From positions 372,001 through 436,000 of the forward strand of contig NZ_AUCG01000020.1 of assembly GCF_000429645.1 (NCBI RefSeq): a DNA stretch of 64,000 bases. Reading direction: 5' to 3'. Positions 24,320 through 35,553 of this stretch are shown here, piece by piece. Each line of letters opens with the position of its first letter. Position 1 is the stretch's first letter. The position numbers were made by a program, and so were the translations under genes. The notes under the pieces were generated by a model that worked only from the letters and a program-made list of their open reading frames with translations, had not been told where the DNA came from and made no database searches. This DNA is from Niveispirillum irakense DSM 11586. GTDB lineage: Bacteria; Pseudomonadota; Alphaproteobacteria; Azospirillales; Azospirillaceae.

Positions 24320-26566
24320 ATGCGTGCATATAAGGCCCTGTTGCTTTCAACCGCCCTGCTGGCCGGTGCAGCACCGGCAGCAATCGCCCAGGATACCGGA
24401 GAGCTGGGGCTGGAAGAGATCGTCGTCACCGCACAGCGCCGGACGGAGAACCTGCAGAAGGTCGCAATCGCCGTCACCGCGATTTCCACCGACGATCTGG
24501 TCAATGCCGGCGTCACCGACACGATCGGCCTGACCAAGCTGGTGCCGGCGCTGGTGGTGCAGCCGGGCGGCGGGTCCAATACGGGCTTTTATCTGCGCGG
24601 GGTAGGCACGCTGGGGCCGAACTCCTTTTCTGAAAATGCCATCGCCTTCAATTATGGCGGCGTCTATATCGGTCGTCCCACGGCCCCCATCGGCGCGCTG
24701 TTCGATCTGGCGCGGGTGGAAGTGCTGAAGGGGCCGCAGGGCACGCTTTATGGCCGCAATGCCACCGGCGGCGCCATCAATGTGCTGCCCAACCGTCCCG
24801 ACCTGTCGCATACCAGCGGCGAGGTGGGGGTGGAAATTGGCAACTATAATCTGCGCAAGGGCAATGCCGTCATCAACACCCCGGTTTCCGAGACGCTGGC
24901 CCTGCGCATCGCCGGGCAGGTGCTGGACCGCGATGGCTATCTTTCCGACGGGTACGACGACGAAAAGGGGGAGGCGGCCCGCGCCTCCCTGCTGTGGGAG
25001 CCGAATGACCGGATGAGCCTGCTGGTGATGGGCGATTATTTTCACCAGGGCGGTAAGGGTGTGGGCGGCGTGCTGGTGCCCGGTAGCCTGAGCCCGACGG
25101 CACCCGCCGTGAAGGACCGGATCGGCGGGTCGGAGGCGGCCAGCATCGCGGAATTGCGGCTGCGCTTTCCCGGCCTGATCAATCCCGGTCTGGTGGTGCC
25201 GCCGCAGAAGGATGGTTTCAACGACAATACCTTCTGGGGCGTCTCCGCGACGCTGGATTACACTTTCGATGCCGGCACGCTGACCGTGCTGCCAGCCTAT
25301 CGTGACAGCCGACCTGATTTCCGCTTCTACAGTGTCGGTTTCCAGGGCGATATGAAGGAAACCTCCAAGCAAAGTTCCCTGGAGGTCCGGTTTGCCTCGG
25401 CCGAGGACAGCGCGTTCCGGTATGTACTGGGCGGCTTCCTGTTCCGGGACAAGGTGGATGCGTTGAACAGCTTCTTCCAGGGCGGGTTGTCCACCACCAC
25501 CTTCATGCCCCACCAGGATACCACCAGCAAGGCCGTGTTCGGCCAGGGCACCTATGACCTGACGCCGGAATTCCGACTGGTGGGCGGCATCCGCTATACG
25601 CATGAAAACAAGGAACAATCGACGCCGGTGCGCCAGAGCAGTGTTTCCAACCCCAACCCGCCTTTCTTGACGGCGACGGGGGATGAGAATTTCGAGAGCG
25701 TGACCTGGAAGGGTGGGGTCGAGTTTGATGCCGGCCCGCAATCGCTGCTGTACGCCAATGTCGCCACAGGCTTCAAGGCGGGTGGTTTCTATCCGGCGGT
25801 GGGCAAGAACAGCTTCGATCCGGAAAAGCTGACGGCCTACACGATCGGGTCCAAGAACCGGTTCCTGGGTAACCGCCTGCAACTGAACGCCGAAGCGTTC
25901 TGGTGGGATTATAAGGACCAGCAGATCGGCTATATCGGCCCTGTCGAGGTAAGCCCCGGTGTTTATGGCCAGGCCTCGGTAACCGCCAATGTCGGCCAGG
26001 CCCGCATGTATGGCATGGAGGTCGAGGCGCAGTTCCTGGCGACGCAGAATGACGAGATCGGCATCAATCTTCAATATATGGACAGCAAGTATAAGAGCTT
26101 TGTCTATACCGCCATCTCGGCTGGTGGCACACCCTTGCCCAGCGGCTGTGCCGTAACGCCGAATACGTCCCTGCCGGTGGCAGCACCGGCCCGGCTGTTC
26201 ACGGTTGATTGTTCGGGCAAGTCGGCGGTGAATGCGCCGAAATGGTCGCTGAACCTCAGCTATAGCCATACGTTTGAACTGTCCGCTGATCACGACCTGG
26301 TCTTCGGCGCGCGCAGCCGCATCGAAAGCGGGCGGTTCCTGTCCATTGATTATCGCCCCGAACAGCATCAGGGCGGCTACATGTCGTCGGATGTATGGCT
26401 GACGCTGGAGGCGCCGGCGCAGGGCTGGTCCGTGACGGGCTATGTCAACAACCTGACGGACAAGGATGTTTATTCCACATCGGTCAGCCGCCCCATCCTG
26501 AACGTCGTCTATAACGGCCTGCGTCCGCCCCGCACCTACGGGCTGCGCGGTTCCGTCAGCTTCTGA
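24320..26566 (+). CDS. TonB-dependent outer-membrane receptor
   Basis: A 748-residue receptor with a signal peptide (MRAYKALLLSTALLAGAAPA, then AIAQD), a TonB-box-like LEEIVVTAQRR, a plug domain (VEVLKGPQGTLYGRNATGGAINV in parts: EVLKGPQGTLYGRNATGG) and a 22-strand barrel ending in the terminal Phe of LRGSVSF. It has the Sphingomonas/Caulobacter-type receptor layout used to import plant-derived sugars and aromatics rather than only siderophores. AGGAGG precedes the start. It is first in a run with an MFS permease and a cupin, giving an outer-plus-inner-membrane uptake route. Confidence 0.9.
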   Translation: MRAYKALLLSTALLAGAAPAAIAQDTGELGLEEIVVTAQRRTENLQKVAIAVTAISTDDLVNAGVTDTIGLTKLVPALVVQPGGGSNTGFYLRGVGTLGPNSFSENAIAFNYGGVYIGRPTAPIGALFDLARVEVLKGPQGTLYGRNATGGAINVLPNRPDLSHTSGEVGVEIGNYNLRKGNAVINTPVSETLALRIAGQVLDRDGYLSDGYDDEKGEAARASLLWEPNDRMSLLVMGDYFHQGGKGVGGVLVPGSLSPTAPAVKDRIGGSEAASIAELRLRFPGLINPGLVVPPQKDGFNDNTFWGVSATLDYTFDAGTLTVLPAYRDSRPDFRFYSVGFQGDMKETSKQSSLEVRFASAEDSAFRYVLGGFLFRDKVDALNSFFQGGLSTTTFMPHQDTTSKAVFGQGTYDLTPEFRLVGGIRYTHENKEQSTPVRQSSVSNPNPPFLTATGDENFESVTWKGGVEFDAGPQSLLYANVATGFKAGGFYPAVGKNSFDPEKLTAYTIGSKNRFLGNRLQLNAEAFWWDYKDQQIGYIGPVEVSPGVYGQASVTANVGQARMYGMEVEAQFLATQNDEIGINLQYMDSKYKSFVYTAISAGGTPLPSGCAVTPNTSLPVAAPARLFTVDCSGKSAVNAPKWSLNLSYSHTFELSADHDLVFGARSRIESGRFLSIDYRPEQHQGGYMSSDVWLTLEAPAQGWSVTGYVNNLTDKDVYSTSVSRPILNVVYNGLRPPRTYGLRGSVSF

Positions 26567-26573
26567 TCGGGGG

Positions 26574-27749
26574 ATGGTGATGGAACAGGGTGTAAAAGCG
26601 GGCTTTGCCCAGGGGTTGGCGTTGCTGCTGCCCCCCACCTCCGCCGTGATGGGCATCCTGCTGCTGGTGCCGGTGGCGCCGCAGATGATGCAGGCCTTTG
26701 CCGATGTGCCGGGGGTGGAATTCCTGGTGCCGATACTGCTGACCCTGCCGGGCCTGTGCATCGCCCTGTTCTCTCCCTTGGCGGGGCTGCTGGGCGACCG
26801 GCTGGGGCGGCGGCGGCTGTTGATCGGGGCCATGCTGGTCTATGGACTGGCCGGCATGGCGCCCGTGATCCTGTCGGATATTTATCAGATACTCGTCAGC
26901 CGCGCGCTGGTGGGGATCTGTGAAGCGCTGATCATGACATTATGTACCACGCTGGTCGGCGATCTGTTCTCCGGTCGAGCGCGGGAACGCTGGTTGGCCT
27001 CCCAGACGGCGGTGGCATCGATTTCCGCCCTGCTGTTCCTGGCGCTGGGTGGTTTGCTGGGGCGGCAGGGATGGCAGGCGCCCTTCCTGATCTATGGGCT
27101 GATCTGGCCCATGGCACTGGCGGTATTCCTGCTGGTGCGGGAGCCGCCACGGGTGCTGCGGCAGGTGCCGGGCTGGTCGGCCCTGCCGGGGCGGCATGTG
27201 GCGCTGACATCGGTCACCACCATCCTGGCGGCCATCCTGTTCTATACGATCCAGATCAATGTCAGTACGGTGTTGCCCGATTTTGGTGTTACCGACCCGG
27301 CCCGTATCGGCCTGTTCTCCGCAATGGCCAGCATCGGCACGCCGGTAGGAAGCCTGATTTTCTGGACAGTGGCCAGGCGTGATGTGCGTCTGCTGCTGGG
27401 CCTGGAATTTGCGCTGATGGCGACCGCGTTCATCATCATGGCCCATGCACCGGATACGGCATGGTTTGTCGTGGGTGCCTTCATTGGGCAGATGGCGGCG
27501 GGCCTGTTGCTGCCCACGCTGCTGACCTGGGCCATGTCCACGCTGGCATTTGAGGTGCGGGGCCGGGGCATGGGCCTGTGGCAATCCAGTTTTGCCATCG
27601 GACAGTTCATGTCCGCCCTCGTCGTGCCGGCCCTGGCAGGGGCGACGGGTGGCACCATCAATGCCTTCCCGATCATCGCGGCGGCGTCCTTGGTGGTGGG
27701 TCTGCTGTCGCTGTCACTGTTGTTCCGTTCACGCTGGAGCCCTGTATGA
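26574..27749 (+). CDS. MFS transporter (12 TM)
   Basis: A 391-residue MFS permease. The motif after helix 2 is GLLGDRLGRRRLLIGAMLVYG (seen as GLLGDRLGRRR then LLIGAMLVYG), and the second half has VRGRGMGLWQSSFAIGQFMS. It shares these segments with the MFS protein at 10538-11773, so the two are paralogues, probably for related compounds. It starts 8 bp after the TonB receptor and overlaps the cupin gene by 4 bp. It is likely the inner-membrane partner of that receptor. Confidence 0.85.
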   Translation: MVMEQGVKAGFAQGLALLLPPTSAVMGILLLVPVAPQMMQAFADVPGVEFLVPILLTLPGLCIALFSPLAGLLGDRLGRRRLLIGAMLVYGLAGMAPVILSDIYQILVSRALVGICEALIMTLCTTLVGDLFSGRARERWLASQTAVASISALLFLALGGLLGRQGWQAPFLIYGLIWPMALAVFLLVREPPRVLRQVPGWSALPGRHVALTSVTTILAAILFYTIQINVSTVLPDFGVTDPARIGLFSAMASIGTPVGSLIFWTVARRDVRLLLGLEFALMATAFIIMAHAPDTAWFVVGAFIGQMAAGLLLPTLLTWAMSTLAFEVRGRGMGLWQSSFAIGQFMSALVVPALAGATGGTINAFPIIAAASLVVGLLSLSLLFRSRWSPV

Positions 27750-28228
27750 CCCCTTCTTTCCGCCGCATCGTCACCGATCATGATGATCAGGGCCTGTCCA
27801 TCATCCGTGCCGTTGACACGCTGACCCCCAGCCTGATCGACAGTGGCGATGCGGCTTTTCAACTCGTCTGGGCTACGCCGACGGTGCCAGCCGACCTGAA
27901 TGACGGGACGGATGGCATGCTGCCGGCAGGCAAGACCCTTCACGGCGGATCAGTGATCCGCATCGTGGATATGCTTCCCGGCAAGGCATCCCCGCTGCAC
28001 CGATCCTGGTCCATCGATTATGGTATCGTCCTGTCGGGGGTGCTGGAGCTGGAGCTGGATGACGGGTCCGTCACGCCGCTTTCGGCCGGGGACATTGTGG
28101 TGCAGCGGGCCACCAACCATCTCTGGCGCAACCCGTCCTCTACCCAGATCTGCCGCATTGCCTTCATCCTGATCGAAGCAAAGCCAGTCATGGCCGGGGG
28201 CCGGGTATTGCCGGAAATCAGCCCGTGA
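27746..28228 (+). CDS. Cupin-domain protein
   Basis: A 160-residue single-domain cupin. SPLHRSWSIDYGIVLSGVLEL carries cupin motif 1 (here in parts: SPLHRSWSIDYG and VLSGVLELEL), and LSAGDIVVQRATNHLWRNPS carries motif 2 with its histidine. The first motif has HR..S.DY where H-x-H is usual, so metal binding may be altered. Related proteins occur beside aromatic catabolic genes with no defined reaction. The ATG overlaps the MFS stop. A terminator follows 6 bp after the stop. Confidence 0.75.
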   Translation: MTPSFRRIVTDHDDQGLSIIRAVDTLTPSLIDSGDAAFQLVWATPTVPADLNDGTDGMLPAGKTLHGGSVIRIVDMLPGKASPLHRSWSIDYGIVLSGVLELELDDGSVTPLSAGDIVVQRATNHLWRNPSSTQICRIAFILIEAKPVMAGGRVLPEISP

Positions 28229-28234
28229 GGGAAG

Positions 28235-28266
28235 GGGGAGGGCTGAATTTTTTGCCCTCCCCTTTA
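28235..28266. terminator. Rho-independent terminator between convergent cupin and galD
   Basis: GGGGAGGGC (28235-28243) pairs with GCCCTCCCC (28254-28262) around the loop TGAATTTTTT, followed by TTTA. It closes the TonB-MFS-cupin transcript. Confidence 0.75.
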
Positions 28267-28352
28267 TTACCGACGAGGGAGCGTGGCACCGGACATTGGG
28301 GCTGGCAATGAGCCTTATGGGCGAAAACTGACCCGCTTCGGGCATTTTCTGC

Positions 28353-29423
28353 TCAGGGAAACACCATTCCGTCCATCAGCTTACGCGCGGTGCGCAGCAA
28401 TGCCGCCGTGCGCACCGCCCCGGCTTCATCCAGTTCCAGCACGCAGCTCATCTCCCCCGTCGGGTGTTCCACCGAGAGGGTCTTGCGCGGCCCTGGCGGC
28501 AGTATTGCCACCTCGGCGGCGGGTGATCCCGGTACCAGACAGGCCGTGGCGACGCTGACCGCGCCCAGCACACCGATGGTGGCATGGGCGCGCTGGGGGA
28601 TGAAGCTGCGCACGCAGATGGCTCCCCCGTTGCGCGGCGAGGCCACCAGCATGATCTTGGGCACCGACTGGGCCGCCACATCGCCCAGATTCATCAAGGG
28701 GCCGGCCTTCAGGCGGATGGCCTCGATCCGCGCCTTCAGCGCTTTGTCGGCGTCCAGCGTCTCGCGATCCTCATACCCGGTGATGCCGACATCGGCCGCC
28801 TTCATCACGATGCACGGCATGCCATTGTCGATCAGGGTGACGGCCACCCCGTCGATCACATCACGGGCATTGCCGCTGGGCAGCAGGGCGCCGCAGGAGG
28901 AACCGGCCGTGTCGCGGAACTCCACCGGCACGGGCGCGTGGCTGCCGGGCACGCCATCGATGCGCGCATCCCCCTGATAGGTGACTTTGCCGCCCGGCGT
29001 CGCAACCGTGGCAATCGCCACCTGCCCGGTATTTTCCATGAAGATACGCACCGGCGTCTCGTCACCCGTTGCGGCAACCAGGCCGCGTTCGATGGCAAAC
29101 GGCCCGACACCGGCCAGGATGTTCCCGCAATTCTGGGCATCGGTGACGATGGCCTGATCGACGAAAACCTGCAGGAACAGGTAATCCACGTCGATATCCT
29201 GCCGTTGCGACCGGCTGACGACCGCGACCTTGCTGGTCAGCGGGTCGGCCCCGCCCATGCCGTCGATCTGCCGCGCATCCGGTGATCCCATGATCGCCAG
29301 CAGCAATGCGTCGCGCTGGGCGCTATCGGCCGGCAGGTCCTGTTTCAGGAAATAACCACCCTTGGAGGTGCCGCCGCGCATCCACATGCAGCGGATGCCG
29401 TCCTGTTCCGTTCCGTCAGACAT
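28353..29423 (-). CDS. galD: 4-oxalomesaconate tautomerase (PrpF family)
   Basis: A 356-residue PrpF/AcnD-accessory-type isomerase with [14 protein letters not shown] at the N-terminus, [31 protein letters not shown] and the second-half [15 protein letters not shown]. In GalD and LigU these cysteines act in proton transfer between 4-oxalomesaconate forms. It overlaps the aldolase gene ligK by 8 bp on the same strand, and both belong to protocatechuate/gallate 4,5-cleavage. A 2-methylaconitate isomerase role (PrpF) is unlikely in this context. Confidence 0.87.
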   Translation of the reverse strand: MSDGTEQDGIRCMWMRGGTSKGGYFLKQDLPADSAQRDALLLAIMGSPDARQIDGMGGADPLTSKVAVVSRSQRQDIDVDYLFLQVFVDQAIVTDAQNCGNILAGVGPFAIERGLVAATGDETPVRIFMENTGQVAIATVATPGGKVTYQGDARIDGVPGSHAPVPVEFRDTAGSSCGALLPSGNARDVIDGVAVTLIDNGMPCIVMKAADVGITGYEDRETLDADKALKARIEAIRLKAGPLMNLGDVAAQSVPKIMLVASPRNGGAICVRSFIPQRAHATIGVLGAVSVATACLVPGSPAAEVAILPPGPRKTLSVEHPTGEMSCVLELDEAGAVRTAALLRTARKLMDGMVFP

Positions 29424-30090
29424 ATTTCAGTCCCATCGCCGCCAGCTTGCCCCGCATGTCATAGATATCCAGGCCCAGTTCACCGGCCCCCAGCCGGGTA
29501 CGCTTTGCCCCCTCGGCGGCCTCGCGTGCTTTCGCCTTTTCCAGGACAGCGGCTGCCTGGGCGCGGGGGACAACGCAGACACCGTCATCATCGGCGACGA
29601 TGACATCGCCGGCCTGGATGGCCGCGCCAGCACAGACGATGGGCACATTCACTGACCCCAGTGTGGCCTTCACCGTGCCCTGCGCGAACACGGCCTTGGA
29701 CCAGACCGGGAATTTCATTTCCGTCAGGTCGCGGACATCGCGCACGCCGGCATCAATGATCAGCCCGCGACACCCGCGCGCCAGGGCCGAAGTGGCCAGC
29801 AGGTCACCGAAATAGCCATCCTCACAGGGGCTGTTCGGGGCTAGCACCAGGATGTCGCCCGGTTTGATCTGCTCAATCGCCACATGCACCATCCAGTTAT
29901 CGCCGGGCGGGGCGGAGATGGTGACGGCCGATCCGGCGATGCGCGCGCCGGCATAGATGGGGCGCATATGGCTGGCCAGCAGACCGGTACGGCCCTGCGC
30001 CTCATGCACCGTTGCCACCCCGCACCGGGCCAGCCCGTCAATGACGGACGCCTCGGCCCGCTGGATATTCTGGACGACGATACCGGACAT
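29416..30090 (-). CDS. ligK: 4-carboxy-4-hydroxy-2-oxoadipate aldolase / oxaloacetate decarboxylase
   Basis: A 224-residue RraA/HMG-aldolase-fold protein. [52 protein letters not shown] (split as [11 protein letters not shown] and LARGCRGLI) and [10 protein letters not shown] include the conserved Arg and Asp that bind substrate and metal in LigK/GalC/ProA. It splits 4-carboxy-4-hydroxy-2-oxoadipate into pyruvate and oxaloacetate, the last step of the pathway. It is transcribed divergently from the LysR gene, with an ATAAGTTTTNGCTAAT box between them. Confidence 0.9.
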   Translation of the reverse strand: MSGIVVQNIQRAEASVIDGLARCGVATVHEAQGRTGLLASHMRPIYAGARIAGSAVTISAPPGDNWMVHVAIEQIKPGDILVLAPNSPCEDGYFGDLLATSALARGCRGLIIDAGVRDVRDLTEMKFPVWSKAVFAQGTVKATLGSVNVPIVCAGAAIQAGDVIVADDDGVCVVPRAQAAAVLEKAKAREAAEGAKRTRLGAGELGLDIYDMRGKLAAMGLKYV

Positions 30091-30168
30091 GGCACTTCTC
30101 CTGCGAAATCGATCAGACTGTCTTGACCGCGGGTGCCATCCAGGGCAATTCAGAAGCAGGTCGGTGCC

Positions 30169-30184
30169 ATAAGTTTTTGCTAAT
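30169..30184 (+). promoter_or_regulatory. Box ATAAGTTTTNGCTAAT upstream of the lig-cluster LysR, copy 1
   Basis: ATAAGTTTTTGCTAAT is 10 bp before the regulator's start and 79 bp upstream of ligK. Its reverse complement recurs at 31349-31364 with one change. It sits where a LysR protein would bind to control a divergent operon and itself. Confidence 0.65.
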
Positions 30185-30193
30185 CATGATGCG

Positions 30194-31357
30194 ATGACCA
30201 TCTGGAATCTCAATCTCCGCCACCTGCGCGCAGCACTGGAAGTGATGCGGCGCGGCAGCATCAGTGCCGCCGCCCAGGCCGTGGCCCTGACCCAGCCGGC
30301 GGTGACGCAAGGGCTTGCCCGGCTGGAGCGTGAACTGGGCCGGCCCTTGTTCGACCGGCGGGCCGACGGCATGGAAATGACGGAAGCGGCGCATCTGTTG
30401 CTGCCACGGCTGGAGGCGGCGCTGGGCCATATCGCCTCCCCGCGCGTGACCATGGCGCAGGTCCGCGCCCTGATCCTGGTGGGGAGCGCCGGCAGCCTGG
30501 CGGAGGCGGGGCAGGCGGGTGGCCTGTCGCAGCCCACCCTGCACCGGGCGGTAAAGGATCTGTCGCTGGCGCTGCGCCGTAAGATGACAGAGCGGCGGGG
30601 GCGCGGCATCGCCCTGACGGAGGCCGGGCACCGGACCCTGCGCGCCTTCCGGCTGGCGCGGGCGGAACTGATGGCGGCGCTGACGGAATTGCAGGCGCTT
30701 GACGGGGTGGAGGTGGGGCGGGTGGCCATCGGCGCCATGCCTTTGTCGCGCGCCCGGCTGCTGCCGGGTGCCATTGCCGCCTTTCACCGCGCCCATCCCG
30801 ACATCACCGTCACCATCGTCGAAGGGTCGCATGCCGAACTGATCGAGCCGTTGCGCGATGGCGATCTGGATTTGTTGATCGGTGCGCTGCGCCTGGATCA
30901 CCCGCCGGTCGATGTGGATCAACGCGCCCTGTTCGGCGATCGGCCCGCAATCTTTGCCCGGCCCGACCATCCCATCCTGGCACAAACCGATCCCTGGGCG
31001 CGTCTGGGCGATTATCCCTGGGTGGTGCCATCGACCGGCACGCCGTTACGGGCGCAGTGGGAGACGATGTTCCGCGCCGCCGGTCTGCCTGTGCCGGTTG
31101 TGCCCATCGAATGTGGATCGGCGCTGACGGTACGTGAATTGATCCGGAATGGTGATTTCCTGACCCTGCTGTCGCCCGACCAGTTCGTGGTGGAGCTGCA
31201 GGCGGGTGTGGTGGCCCAACTGGGACCGGCGCCCGGCGACCTGCACCGGACCATCGGCATCACCACCCGCGCCGGTTGGCGCCCGACGCCGGTCCAGGCC
31301 GATTTCATCGCGGCGCTGGTTGCCATCGCCAACAGTATGGGCAAGGTCATTAGCTAA
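30194..31357 (+). CDS. LysR-type regulator with duplicated N-terminal helix-turn-helix
   Basis: A 387-residue LysR protein, about 80 residues longer than usual. The first helix-turn-helix (about 6-65) contains SISAAAQAVALTQPAVTQGL and ends MTEAAH. A second, aligned segment (about 76-140) contains SLAEAGQAGGLSQPTLHRAV and ends LTEAGH. A periplasmic-binding-like effector domain follows (RVAIGAMPLSRARLLPGA). It stands between ligK/galD and the ligJ-ABC genes and should sense a pathway intermediate, as LigR/GalR do. Its own stop codon overlaps the second copy of the 16-bp box. Confidence 0.85.
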   Translation: MTIWNLNLRHLRAALEVMRRGSISAAAQAVALTQPAVTQGLARLERELGRPLFDRRADGMEMTEAAHLLLPRLEAALGHIASPRVTMAQVRALILVGSAGSLAEAGQAGGLSQPTLHRAVKDLSLALRRKMTERRGRGIALTEAGHRTLRAFRLARAELMAALTELQALDGVEVGRVAIGAMPLSRARLLPGAIAAFHRAHPDITVTIVEGSHAELIEPLRDGDLDLLIGALRLDHPPVDVDQRALFGDRPAIFARPDHPILAQTDPWARLGDYPWVVPSTGTPLRAQWETMFRAAGLPVPVVPIECGSALTVRELIRNGDFLTLLSPDQFVVELQAGVVAQLGPAPGDLHRTIGITTRAGWRPTPVQADFIAALVAIANSMGKVIS

Positions 31358-31364
31358 AACTTAT
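31349..31364 (-). promoter_or_regulatory. Box ATAAGTTTTNGCTAAT, copy 2 (inverted), upstream of the DUF1932-ligJABC run
   Basis: ATTAGCTAAAACTTAT on the plus strand, the inverse of copy 1 with 15 of 16 positions matching. It overlaps the regulator's stop codon and lies 56 bp before the next gene. The pair flanks the regulator gene and faces both lig transcripts. Confidence 0.65.
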
Positions 31365-31419
31365 AGCTGGCGGTGCGAACTGATTGGCCTTGCCGCGGGC
31401 TTGTCGTCAGGGTTGGGCC

Positions 31420-32289
31420 ATGCAGATCGATCCCACACCCCACCTTGCCCTGATCGGCTTCGGCGAAGCGGGGCGCACCTTCGCCACGGCGGGCGCCTGG
31501 AAAGCCGCCGCTTCTTTCGACGTGAAGACCACGCGACCGGATACGGCCACCGCCAAGTGGGCCGATTATGATGGCGCCGGCGTGCAAGGCTGTGACAGCG
31601 CCGCCGCTGCCCTGGCGGGCCGGACGCTGATCCTGTCTCTGGTCACCGCCGATCAGGCCTTGTCGGCGGCGCAAGCCTGCGCCCCGTTCATGTCACCCGG
31701 CACGCTCTGGTGCGACATGAACTCTGTGGCCCCAGCCACCAAGCAGCAGGCGGCGGCGGTGATTGAGGCGGCGGGCGGCCGCTATGTGGATGTGGCGGTG
31801 ATGGCCCCGGTGGAGCCGGCCCGCCTGTCGGTGCCGCTGCTGGTCAGTGGCCGCCATGCCGACCAAGCTGTTGCTGCCCTGTCCGCCATCGGTTTCACCA
31901 GGGTTGATGCCGTGGGGGACGCGGTGGGCCGCGCCTCTGCCATCAAGATGGTGCGGTCGGTGATGGTGAAGGGCATTGAGGCCCTGACCGCGGAAATGAT
32001 GCTGGCTGCCGATCGGGCCGGCGTGGTGGCGGAGGTCCTGTCCTCGCTGGGTCCGGAATGGCAAACGCGCGCTGATTACAACCTGGACCGCATGCTGGTC
32101 CATGGTCTGCGCCGCGCCGCCGAAATGGCGGAGGTGGCCAAGACCCTGGAGGATCTGGGCGTTGAGCCCGCCATGACCAGGGGTACCATCGCCCGCCAGC
32201 ACAGGATCGGGTCCATCGCCGCCGGTTCACCGCCGGGGCTGGATACTAAGCTGAGACTTCTGACCCGCGACGGGACGGAGATGACATGA
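31420..32289 (+). CDS. NAD(P)-binding oxidoreductase, DUF1932 type
   Basis: A 289-residue protein with a Rossmann motif LALIGFGEAGRTFA and the hydroxyisobutyrate/6-phosphogluconate dehydrogenase layout (MNSVAPATKQQAA, KMVRSVMVKGIEAL with the catalytic-type Lys). The C-terminal helical part (RADYNLDRMLVHGLRRAAEM) is the DUF1932 domain. Genes of this type are frequent in PCA 4,5-cleavage clusters, where they may reduce a keto-acid side product. Stop and ligJ start overlap by 4 bp. The start at ATG 31420 is chosen for fit with the family N-terminus. Confidence 0.78.
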   Translation: MQIDPTPHLALIGFGEAGRTFATAGAWKAAASFDVKTTRPDTATAKWADYDGAGVQGCDSAAAALAGRTLILSLVTADQALSAAQACAPFMSPGTLWCDMNSVAPATKQQAAAVIEAAGGRYVDVAVMAPVEPARLSVPLLVSGRHADQAVAALSAIGFTRVDAVGDAVGRASAIKMVRSVMVKGIEALTAEMMLAADRAGVVAEVLSSLGPEWQTRADYNLDRMLVHGLRRAAEMAEVAKTLEDLGVEPAMTRGTIARQHRIGSIAAGSPPGLDTKLRLLTRDGTEMT

Positions 32290-33307
32290 CGCTCGTGATT
32301 GATTGCCACGGCCATTACACCACGGCCCCCGATGCCCATACCGCGTGGCGCGAGGCGCAGGTGGCCGCCTTCCGCAAGGGGGAGCCGGCCCCGCCCTATC
32401 CCGACATCTCCGATGCCGAGATCATCGAGAGTATCGAGAAGAACCAGCTTCGGCTGATCCGCGAACGCGGGGCGGACCTGACCATCTTCAGTCCGCGTGC
32501 CTCCACCATGGCGCACCATGTCGGTGATCAGGCTGTCAGCCTGGAATGGTCACGGCGCTGCAACGACCTGATCGCGCGGGTGGTAAAGCTGTTCCCGGAC
32601 AGCTTTGTCGGTGTCTGCATGCTGCCGCAATCGCCCGACGCGGGGCTGGAGGCATCGATTGCCGAACTGGAACGCTGCGTCAACGAACTGGGCTTCATCG
32701 GCTGCAACCTGAACCCCGATCCCGGTGGCGGGCATTTCCGCCACCCGGCCCTGACCGACCGCTACTGGTACCCGCTCTATGAGAAGATGGTGGAACTGGA
32801 TGTGCCGGCCATGATCCATGTTTCAGGGTCCTGCAATGCCTGCCTGCATGCTACGGGTGCCTTTTATATCGCTGCCGATACGATCGCCTTCATGCAATTG
32901 ATCGAGGGCGATCTATTCCGGGATTTCCCGACCCTGCGCTTCATCATCCCCCATGGCGGCGGGGCCGTGCCCTTCCATTGGGGCCGCTATCGCGGGCTGG
33001 CGGACATGCTGAAGAAGCCGTCGCTGGACACGCATGTGATGCGCAACGTGTTCTTCGACACCTGTGTCTACCACCAGCCCGGCATCGACCTGATGGCCAG
33101 GGTCATCGACAATCGCAACATCCTTTTCGGTTCCGAAATGGTGGGTGCGGTTCGGGGCATTGACCCCACCACCGGCCATTTTTTCGACGATACCAAGCGC
33201 TATATCGAGGCGCTGGACATTACGGAGGCGGAACGACACCAGATCTATGAAGGCAATGCCCGCCGCGTCTTTCCGCGCCTGGATGCTCTCCTGAAGGGGA
33301 GGGGGCT

Positions 33308-33311
<4 letters not shown>
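32286..33311 (+). CDS. ligJ: 4-oxalomesaconate hydratase
   Basis: A 341-residue amidohydrolase-fold protein. Metal-binding residues appear in VIDCHGHYTTAP, at the IPHGGGAVPFHWGRYRGL segment and in NILFGSEMVGAVRGIDP. The sequence follows Sphingobium LigJ throughout. It adds water to 4-oxalomesaconate to give 4-carboxy-4-hydroxy-2-oxoadipate for LigK. ATGA overlap upstream and GTGA overlap downstream place it in a tightly coupled operon. Confidence 0.92.
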
Positions 33312-35509
<2,198 letters not shown>

Positions 35510-35553
35510 TCGCTGACACCTGATTGGCCGATGACGACCTGGAGGATAATGCT

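Noticed and set aside
24347-26833. An 828-codon minus-strand frame opposite the TonB receptor
   Set aside because: A shadow of the receptor and MFS genes; no domain or ribosome site.
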